A stretch of 64,000 nucleotides of DNA, from positions 1,668,514 to 1,732,513 of the forward strand of contig JALPQD010000044.1 in NCBI GenBank assembly GCA_023101885.1, read 5' to 3'. Both the position numbers and the translations under genes were made by a program. This document shows positions 55,335 to 64,000 of this stretch, one piece after another. The notes below the pieces were generated by a model, which searched no databases, was not told where the DNA came from, and worked only from the letters and a program-made list of their open reading frames with translations. The stretch's first letter is position 1; the number at the start of each line of letters is the position of its first letter. The DNA is from Typhlomys cinereus. Taxonomy: Eukaryota > Chordata > Mammalia > Rodentia > Platacanthomyidae.

Positions 55335-55522
55335 GCAATTGTGTGTGTGAGAGAGAGAGAAAGGAATAGAGAGAAAGATTGCAAGTGCTCACATGGAGGA
55401 CAAAGGACAACTTGTGAGGCAATTTTTTTTTATCCATCTTTAATTGGGTTCCAGGGATTGAGCTCAGGTCATCAGGCCTGCACAGCAAGCACTTTTAATC
55501 CGCTGAACCATCTCACCATCAT
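55335..55522 (-). mobile_element. B3-type SINE, antisense
   Basis: (GT)n/(GA)n tail, gaggacaaaggacaacttgtgag, then ttccagggattgagctcaggtcatcaggcctgcacagcaagcacttttaatccgctgaaccatctcacc (tRNA-like head in reverse). Confidence 0.75.
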
Positions 55523-56130
55523 TTAACTAGAGAATTCGACTGACCTCAGTGGTCAAGGAACATGCCAAGTATTTCAAGGTCATTAAAAGAATGAGTTGGT
55601 AAGCAAGATTAAAATGTGGATGCACCGATGACAGGTAATTGCCAAACTGCTGGAGAAAAGCTATGCTCCAAAGTAGAAATCATTTTCAGTTGGTGTTTTT
55701 TCAAGATGACTATGATATTGTGAAGATAAATGGGATTCAATAAAAACTTCTGTTGTCGGCATAGAAGACTTAATTGCGCCTGCCAGCGCCTTTCCCCTGA
55801 CCTTAAAAAGGTCTCATTAAATGTACCATTCAGTGAAAAGTTCACATTAAATACTTTCTTGCAATTGAGCTTCTGTTTTCTTAGGATCTGAAACTTGAAT
55901 GCTCTGGGAATGTAGGTGTATGGTGTGTGCAGTGTGCATGTATGTACATGGTGTGTGTGTGTGTAGGCACACATCATAATTTGAATTTGAGTTGTCCCCT
56001 GCAGGCTTTTGTGTTTGGATCCTTAACTGACACTTAGTTTTGAGAATGTCATGGCACTTTTAGGAGGTGGAGCTTGCTTGAAGAAGGCAGGTCACAGGTC
56101 ACAGAAGATGAGCCTTACGGGTTTGGTTGC
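55523..56130. other. Unique sequence with a TG-rich tract
   Basis: Degenerate TG at 55918-55965. The 122-codon minus frame 55609-55977 starts in that tract and shows no motif. Confidence 0.45.
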
Positions 56131-56133
56131 TGT

Positions 56134-56553
56134 CATAGTTAGGCACAGGTGTCAATTTGACAGTTGAGGGTTTGAACTTTGGGCACATTTGTAGAGAATT
56201 AGTGGTTGAGTTAGGCCCAGAGCAAACCTGAAGGAGATTATTTAGCTGATGGGGAAGGCCCAGCCCATGGTGGTTGGGATTGGGCCCTGGATAAATCACA
56301 GAGAGCTGGTTGAGAGAGTCGGCACCCTTCTGTTCACTTGGCCAGACATGCTGGTCTGGCAAGTAAGGATTGTCCATCTCTCAGCTGTTAGGTGGTGATG
56401 GTGTGGCCAGTTCCCTCGGTCCTGGTGTTGGTGTGAGCTCTCCTGTCAAGCTGGACTGAGAACTGTAACCAGTAATCATAAGAGAAAATAAACCCCTGTT
56501 CCCTTGAGCTGTTTGATGTCATTTATTAGCAACCATGCAGGTGAGGTGCAACA
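56134..56553 (+). mobile_element. MaLR-like solo LTR (family X), best copy
   Basis: From gtcatagttaggcacaggtgtcaatttgacagttgag to aataaacccctgttcccttgagctgtttgatgtcatttattagcaacc. It is the clearest full-length member. The same blocks are found at 16306, 30225 and 40876. Confidence 0.85.
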
Positions 56554-57340
56554 GTGGCCCAGTCCTGCTTTGTCCTTTGCTACCTCTGCCTCCATGGTGA
56601 TGGCTGCAGTGGTTTGATCCTGCTGCCTCCAGCTCCAGCTGCCCACCATGCTTTGTCCACACTAATGGACTCTGTCTCCTCTCTGGAACTGTAAGTCAAA
56701 TAAATCTCCCTTTATCCCTTTTGTCTGAGTGCTGTCTCACACCAACAGAGAGAGGTAAATGTGACAGTGTGGTAGCTCAGGCAGTTTGTGACATACCTGC
56801 TTTGAGCTGTTTCAGATACCATTAACGATGAGCCCACAGTGGGATTGTAATGCATCATTAATAGGCTACATCTCTTCCAGTTTAGACTCTATGTGGATTT
56901 TGAAAATCTTTTCATTTTGGATAAATTTTAAATTTGTAAAAGTTTCCAAAGATAGCTTAAAGAGTTTCTATGTACACATCAGCTATTTTCTCCTCATGTT
57001 ATCATCTTACACTAAACTGGTAAATGTGACAACATTACCAAGCTAACACTGACATCCCTGTTCATGGAACTCCAAACTTCATTTCAAATGCTGTGGCTTC
57101 CTTCCAGTGTTCATTTCCAATCCAGCTCATCTGGGTTGGCTCTTTCCCTTTCTTCCTCTCAAGTCCTCTGTTTTCTTTGGTCTCTGAGCATCTTGGTCTT
57201 TACCTGTTTCTCATGACTTTGCCAAAATTGTGAAGAATATGAGTTTCACAGTATGTTCAGAAATGTAGTGTTGTCTAATGTTTTTCTTCTAGTTAGACTG
57301 GAGTTACAGGGTATTTAATAGAATATGAAGATGGTGAAGA
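56554..57340. other. Unique sequence
   Basis: Near 56555-56760 text such as gtcaaataaatctccctttatcccttttgtctgagtgctgtctcac resembles the 3' end of another LTR-like repeat, but no second copy is visible for comparison. Confidence 0.4.
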
Positions 57341-57344
57341 AGGC

Positions 57345-57569
57345 TGGAAAGAAGGCTCAAGGATTAAATCCTTTGCCTGGCAAGTGAAAGAACCTGAGTT
57401 CAGATCCCAAAATTCCATGTAAAAATGTCAGATGGAAATGTGGGAAGCCTATAATTTCATCAGAGTCTGAGAAGCCCCAGAGAAAAGCAATTTGGAGGTA
57501 GAGTGATATCAGAATATTCCTGATATCACTCTTGGGACTCCACAGGCACACACGCTCAAATGGCCTTTT

Positions 57570-57619
<50 letters not shown>
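57345..57619 (+). mobile_element. B2-like SINE with (CA)n
   Basis: gaaggctggaaagaaggctcaaggattaaatcc, ctgagttcagatccca, (CA)n tail of about 24 units (57572-57619). Confidence 0.85.
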
Positions 57620-59585
57620 CGGAGAAGGGCCTGTTTTACCACAGTGTATGTCAAGGAGGGGTATGTGGTGCTAACATACATCAACCATGGTGATGAAGAT
57701 GGCCACTATGATGCTGGGGTAAGGCACTGCCTGATGAATTTACCACAACCAAGTCGTTGATACTTCCTCTTACTATTCTTTAAGAAAGACAAGAACAAGA
57801 ATGGGGAAGATTAAATTCTACCTCCTGGAGAAGTAGTATTTCCATGTGTCATCTGGAACGTCTACATAGAAAACTTATCTCAGTGGGTGCAATAACATAT
57901 ATCTATTTTTAGCCCCATATTCAGACAGGTAAGACAGATAGATCTCAAGTTTGAGGTCAACTTGGATAAAACAATGAAATTTAAAAAAAAGAATAAAAAT
58001 CTGCCTCTTCTCCCTCATTTATTTATTTAATGATTTAGTTACATCAGTATATAAATTGTTTTAAACTTTTAATAATATATATCAGAATGCATAATATCTT
58101 AAACTTTGGGTTATGATCTAATATTGCTGTGTTTATTTCATTGCCCAAATTGCAGCTTTGGCCATTGGCATTCTTCTAGGCTTGTTTGTTCATTGCTGTT
58201 CCTGATATGCTGTGACATGCTGAACATCCTATTTATTCTAGTATTTGCTCCACCACAATCCTAAACTAGCCATTGTTAAAAGGAACCCGAATTGCTTTCA
58301 CCAATGAGTGGTTTGTAAAACATCATGATCTGGGCTCTTACCTGGGGGATGCTCCTGAGTGTCACAGTTTCTAGACTCGTTCAGTATATTCAACCAAGAA
58401 ATATGCTCATTTATAATAATGACAGGACTACATCCATGAAGCAAGAAGATAAACATGTAATGAGTCACAGATAGATCATAGATAAATTGATCATACACAA
58501 AAAGACAGAAGATAGGTGTATAGATAGATGATAGACAAAAAGACAGACACCGAGAGAGAAAGTTAATACAAATTTCTACTCATTTCTCTCACACTCATCT
58601 TGTAGCATAAGGTATATTAGAATACTAGAATGAAAATATCTTCTCTTGTGGTTTTTTGTGGCTTTTTAAATCTTTCAGTTTACTTCTTCCTATTAACTGA
58701 ACTTGTCTTAGTAACACTTTTTATAATTGCAAATAATCTCTCTGCTCAGTTGCTAAAGCTTATAATGACATTGCAATATAATCATCTATTAGTTAAGAAG
58801 AAGAAATGAAAGAATGCAAAAACTACCCTAAGCTTTAAGCAGAGGACAGTGACAGAAAGTGAATGCAGAGAATCATGGTGAATGCAGATGATCAGAACTG
58901 GTGAAGTTTCAGGATTCAGTCCTCAGCACATACATGCATGCATGCATGCATGCATACATACATACATATTAAACCTAAAACAAATAAGAGAAGAGACTAT
59001 AAGGAAGGAGGGTGCTGGAAGATAAGAATAAAGAGGTAAAAAGAAATGGCAGAGAGGGGAGTAATCAGAATGCAGTTGTCAAAAAAACAAAATTTGTCAA
59101 TAAAGTGGAAAACATGTATAATGATCTTTTAGTTGATGAAAAAGTTTCGTGACCCATGTAGCAAATACTGTAACTGTTTGCCTGCTCTTTATTTATCTCT
59201 TCTTCAATTTAAAATTTTAGTGGCAATTTATCAATTTAGTGGCAATTTAGTGTGCAATTTATCAAAATCTTCCTCTATTTAATCTATGGTTGCTCCCACA
59301 TAACCTGTATTTGTGAAGTATAAGAAGGACCTTGATGGGTGAAGCTATGGGGAAATCTGTGTTTCCCCAATAAAAATTATCTCTGACCCTTTGTTCTGCT
59401 CTACCTTCCCAAATAAGATATGCACAAGATGCCCGGAGATATAGCAGTGGTGTCCTACAACCAAGACGACAAATGCCTCACACAAGGAGAATGGCAGAGC
59501 AGGAAGATAGATGAGTTCTCTCAGAAAGTGCCGCTACTTTCGATCTCTCTGTCCCAGACTCCTTCATCGCTGCTGTTGCTCCAAA
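57620..59585. other. Mostly unique AT-rich sequence
   Basis: A very diverged B1-like stretch may lie at 57885-57990. A (CATG)n(CATA)n tract is at 58928-58970. A duplicated tatcaatttagtggcaattta is at 59218-59255. No gene recognised. Confidence 0.4.
58928..58970. repeat. (CATG)n(CATA)n microsatellite
   Basis: About six CATG units followed by three or four CATA units. Confidence 0.93.
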
Positions 59586-59589
59586 GCAG

Positions 59590-59695
59590 GGGCTCCCTAA
59601 TAGCCCAAGCAGGACTGGTTCTCCAGTCCTCATACTCAGGCTGGCACACGGTGAGATTACAGCCATGCACCACCACATCAAGCTCCCAGACTTCT
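59590..59695 (-). mobile_element. B1-type SINE, antisense, fragment
   Basis: ctcatactcaggctggcacacggtgagattacagccatgcaccaccacatcaagctccc is the reverse complement of a 7SL-derived monomer's left side. The 106-codon plus frame 59420-59740 crosses it and is not a gene. Confidence 0.65.
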
Positions 59696-61210
59696 TATTA
59701 CCTGGAAAGTGAGCCCCTATTTGGCAAAGCTGCTGTGTGAGGTTAAGGAATCTTATGTGATGTAAGCTATTTGGAAGAAGTGATCTATTGGTCTAATATG
59801 ACATGGTATGCTATGAAGAAGAAGCCAGTGCTTATTTATTGCATCACATAAAGCACATTTCAGTTTCAAGGGCACTATGCAAAAAAATTAATGACATTCT
59901 TTATGTTGGTGCTAAACTAGCACCTTTCAGGATTAATCAAAAAGTTCTACTCATGTCATGAAAAGAAATAAACTGTAGAAAAACAGAGAAATAGTGAGAG
60001 AGAGAGAGAGACTAAAGGAGTGCCCGAGTTCATGGAAGAAAGTGTAATTTAAAAGAATCATTAAAATTATAATGACTTTTAAGTGATACATTTTTTCTTT
60101 GAAAGACTAATAATAATAATAGGCAATCTTTGTGTTCTGGGAAGCTGATGAAGCATGTAAAAATTGTAATATTTACTACTCATGATAGCATTTTGCATTG
60201 ATTGATATTAGTATCTGCATTGGAAAGATGAGGGAACTCAAAGGGTTTCCTCCCTAGGAGCCTTGGGTCGTGTGGCTAGTAAGTGCTCATATTCAGATCC
60301 AGGAGGGTCCTACTTTATGTTTTAAGTCCTCAATTCTTTGCTAAAGAATTTGAAAGGAAAACATTGTGCTCTTATTTTATTAAAAGACAACTAACAAAAA
60401 TATTTTTGAATGTGTCATACACTTAATGAAAGGCAAAAAAAAATATTTTCTTACCCAGATACAAACAAATCACACTGCTAGACTACATAAATTGTAGATA
60501 AATACAATAGCTTAGACTGACAGATTGATATTAATCTATGGCACTAGAACATAACATTGTCACTAGAAAATCCTTTTTCAGTTAGAGCACAAAATATGAG
60601 ATCTATTTGTTTCAAAAATTGTTTGAAAGAAAAATTGTCCTCTTACATTGTCCATTATTTATTTTTGTATGAGATATTTTGTTGCCATTTTTGAAACTGT
60701 AGGCTGCTTCAACTGTCATTTTCATTCAGGAAATGATAGATATACATGAGCTTAAATCATGTATGAAAATTGTCAGAAGTTCATCATTTTCTCTATATAG
60801 CAAGTGTATATAGTTTTCTTCATAAAATTATTGATTGTTCAATAAATTGAGAAGTATCAGGTGCTGTCAGAGTAACAAGAAATAACATTTCCAACCATTG
60901 TGTTAGTCTTTTTGTGGACAACATGCCTTTTTCACTCTACTCAAATAAAAAGGTCACAGTAACTATAGTAATTAAAAGTTTGCATGGCCACTCTCAACCA
61001 CTAAACAAAGATTTTTTTATGAATATCTGTGGCTTGCACAACACATCTGTGCACAGGACAGAATAGATTGCCTGAAATAACAAATCCCAGATATCAACAG
61101 ACAGAGGAGTAAAATTTCATATCTGGAAGTAGCATTTCTAAAAATTCAATTCCAATATATCAGTGGTTGCATAAATCCTCATTGATTAATGAAAGTAAGT
61201 GAACTGATTT
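59696..61210. other. Unique AT-rich sequence, nothing recognised
   Basis: (GA)n at 59995-60012. No open frame of note. If the ERV to the right extends this far, its env-side and 3' LTR region are not recognisable to me here. Confidence 0.45.
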
Positions 61211-64000
61211 TAAAAAAATGACTTCAGCATATAAATGAGTATCTATTTATACACAGAGATAAAAAATCAATCCAACTGCAAGAGAGTCTGATAAGGAATT
61301 GGCCATATGAAATGTTTCCTTCCCAGGGAATCCAGATGTGTGGTGGGCTCTCCAGACCCCTTAATGTCTGAATAATTCTCCCGTAGCATCTTATTCCATA
61401 AATCATGTCAGTTTGCCTTGGGTAATTTCATATAACTTGCCTGTACCTTCAGGACATGCTTGGTTGAGTGACATGTATTTCATTTCCATTTGATGAGGAA
61501 TTGCTATTGTACATACCCAACACTGTAACTTAATGGGCAGATTACACCCAGTTCATCATAGGAGCTCAAGTTTCAAGGTAACTGGGTGGCCCATGGCACG
61601 AGTTCATTCTCCATCAAGGTTCGTAAGCTAACAGGCCAGTTGTTGTCTCTCAAAGGGAGAATGATTGTCTGTAGATGTGACAACAGGGCTTTGCTCTGAA
61701 ATCTCAGGGCCTCTCTGTGCTTCTCACAGGGCAGCTTCCAAGGACTCCAAATTGTGTCTCTGTCTACCACTGACACCTCAAATACCCTGCATCTTCTGGA
61801 CCATATAACCCAAGTGGCAGAGCAGCTGACAATCTTGGATTGTTGAGCCTTGTGCTGTTCAAGCCTCTAACTAAAAGGAGCAGCTTTCTGACCTACTCAG
61901 CATATGAGCCAAAGCAGCACACTCAATGAGGAATACGCTGCCTGTAAAAATGCAGGCAGTTTCTAGTTTCTTTTGACAGAGGAAGGGATCAAGTGCAGCA
62001 ACCTATCTTTCACCTTAGAAGGGATATCTCTTCATACCTCTAAGTAACTGAACTCCTAGAAATTTGACTGAGGTAAAGGCCCTTGAATTTTGGATGGATT
62101 TTTATTTCTCATTCTCTAATGCACATAAGATTTACCAATAGGTCCAGAATGGTTTCTATCTCGTACTCATTTTATATATCAATATAATGATCCAACCTTG
62201 TGGAAGAGACAGGGTACCAACATCCCTTACAATTAAGCTATAACACAAGGCTGGAAAACTAATATGTTCTTGAAGTAAAACAGAAAGGTTTGGCTTTTGG
62301 TGGTCTTTCTGAACATTTGTAGAGAAAAGGCATTTGTAAGAATCAATAGCACATATCAGTTATCAGGAGATGTGTTAATCTGATCAAATAAGAAAACCAA
62401 ATGTGGGACAGCAGCTGCAATTGGAGTCACTAATTGATTATATTTGTGATAAGCAACTTGTTCAAGTCTGAAAATTGGTTGAGGGGCTGAGACTCAAGGC
62501 ACCCTTCTATTCATTTTCTTAAATATTTTTCTGATTTTACAAATCAGGCAAGAACTTAGTAGACTTCTATTTTGCTTCTGGGAATTCTTTGATTAATTAA
62601 CCAGTGCCAGAGGTCTACATGAGTCAGATCATTATGAGTTTTGCTTTGACTATACTGTTCATTATGGGTAGTATGCTTGCCTTGCCTTTGGTGATTCAGT
62701 TGTGTGATTGGTCCTTTCTACTCATGGACTCAATTAGACCCAGTACATTTAGGGTTCCATGTTGAGCAGATTTTCCTACTCTAAGGACTTGCTTAAAGAT
62801 AAAAACAAACACAATAGTGAGAAAATGGAATCAGTCTCATGCCCAACAGAGATAAGTACTCAATATACTTGTAAAACTAGAAAAAATAATAAATAAATAC
62901 AAAAGAAGATAAGAGCAAAAAGTAGACCTCTTTTTTAAAAAAAGACTTCTGTTTCTTATAGTATTAGTGAAGAGTGCGTCTTTCAGACCTCCCATTTGTG
63001 ATAGCCATGCAGTCAAAAATTAATGTATTTCAAGCTAATTAAAAATATCCAGATAATTAGAAATATAGCTTTGCAACTTGTTAAAATTCCCACTTTGCAG
63101 AAAGTCTCCCAGTTTAGTACAGGCTGCAGATCATCCTGTTCCAACCAGTAAAGATATGTGGGCCCAGTTCCACAAGCAAGCAGCCATAATTTGTCATGAA
63201 GGCTAGTCAGGATTCAGCTGCAAACTAAAATTTATTCTGTGTGTCCCACTAAGATCAGTCCAGCTGCCTCTCATCCTGTCTCACAAAATGATGCTTCACA
63301 CTGAACATTTGCAACTTTTGGCTGAGTATGAGAGTATAAAATTTGTCTCTTTTTTGTTTTACTACAGCCTTTGTCTGCCTCAGTCCCCATAGGTATATAA
63401 ACTCTGAAAAGTGCCATTCTGCCCTCAGGAGGTTCCTGGCATTAGGCATCTCGTTGAGCCGACCATATTAAAAGTTTGTTTTTAGATATTTGGTGTGGTG
63501 CCTGAATTCAGTCTAAATAGACTGAAACACATTGTGGAGGATTACATTTTAAATGCTAAGTCTACTCCAGCATTTCAATTTCCCTGACCCATTGAGGTGC
63601 CTTCATCAATATTAAGCCAAGAGATAGCAGGCATGTCCAACTCTTTCTCAGTAGGTCATCCTTGAACCTATACTTCAACCAATTGAATAAACTCTTGACA
63701 CTTCTTTTTAACTTTGTGAGCTATACTTTTAAACCCAGAATGGCAGAGATTCTGCCAATACTCAATAAGAGTAAGTCTGATTTGGTTTTTTGTGCTTTCT
63801 CCAGACTTTGACTTCAATGAATTAGAAAATTCATTAATTTTCTTTAGGAATGCAACATACCTCTTCATGAATCACTTTCTACCTCACTCGTGATAATAGG
63901 CTTACCTTAATAGGCTTTTATCTGGTTATAGGTCTAGGGTCAGTGATGAGTGGGCATTGAGGGGCCTCTTCATTGTCTAGCTTGGTATCTCTTTCAGGGT
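61211..64000 (-). pseudogene. Decayed ERVL-type provirus internal region (pol, part of gag)
   Basis: Minus-strand translations in several frames give, in genomic order of an ERV pol from right to left: RT text TPIAAAVPHL and FDQINTSP (62375-62430), the active-site neighbourhood with the position reading Y-I-D-I (near 62175), KIQGP and RDIPSKVKDRLLHL (61990-62080). RNase H-side text follows (VVDRDTIWSPW, DNHSPFERQQLAC, TRAMGHPVTLKLEL, 61562-61780), then integrase-side text with IWIPWEGNISYG (61224-61400). This order and wording fit a class III (ERVL-like) pol. The second catalytic Asp of the RT motif is lost, and there are many stops and frameshifts. Minus frames at 63255-63449 and 63668-63868 (KINEFSNSLKSKSGESTKNQIRL-type text) probably represent gag/protease-side sequence, which I cannot verify. 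The element continues past the window end. No LTR is seen. Confidence 0.78.

Noticed and set aside
55609..55977. 122-codon minus-strand frame
   Set aside because: It begins in a TG/CA-rich tract and has no motif. Likely chance.
57620..57790. Possible coding fragment (GYVVLTYINHGDEDGHYD-type frame) after a SINE
   Set aside because: No family recognised, too short, and the frame begins in the (CA)n tail.

Overview
This window is nuclear, intergenic mammalian DNA with no intact host protein-coding gene that I can support. The repeats point to a rodent of the mouse-related clade but not mouse or rat. There are many copies of a tRNA-headed, B2-like SINE (opening ggctggagagrtggctcag, CA-rich 3' tail), plus ID, B1 and B4-type SINEs. 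There are antisense and sense L1 fragments with G-rich 3' UTRs, MaLR-like LTRs, and a young IAP-like (ERVK) solo LTR. The species cannot be fixed from sequence alone; a jerboa, mole-rat or other non-murine myodont is plausible but is inference.

Layout. 1-8 kb: sparse unique sequence, two LTR fragments of one family (Z), a solo LTR (A) carrying a SINE, an ID element and an (AT)n tract. 7.8-15.4 kb: L1 3' regions. One antisense L1 (8.73-11.86 kb) was split by a processed pseudogene of KIAA1191 (p33MONOX). 16-22.7 kb: a B1-like element split by a MaLR-like LTR, LTR A nested in LTR B, another antisense L1 3' end, a recent 143-bp tandem duplication, and a 79-bp inverted repeat with a 325-bp spacer. 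24.5-31.3 kb: ancient L1, a MaLR-like 5' internal region, a SINE split by a 577-bp LTR, one very well preserved SINE, and a decayed sense L1 ORF2. 32-46 kb: SINEs and microsatellites, L1 3' ends, and the IAP-like solo LTR at 40.15-40.48 kb. 46.5-51.3 kb: the most deeply nested block, in which a MaLR-like LTR is split by an antisense L1. That L1 keeps 5' UTR, ORF1, the start of ORF2 and 3' UTR but has lost most of RT, and it was later hit by two SINEs and a full-length U1 snRNA retrocopy. 51.7-57.6 kb: a 671-bp unit with 22-bp terminal inverted repeats, an inverted pair of L1 3' ends, and more SINEs. 57.6-61.2 kb: mostly unique AT-rich sequence. 61.2-64 kb: decayed ERVL-type pol/gag on the minus strand, running off the end.

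The elements form no pathway. Target-site duplications (TSDs) and interruptions give a relative history: old L1, MaLR and ERVL, then SINEs and younger L1, then the U1 and KIAA1191 retrocopies and the IAP-like LTR. Most open reading frames here are readings of repeats ((CA)n, (TC)n, SINE bodies) or short chance frames.
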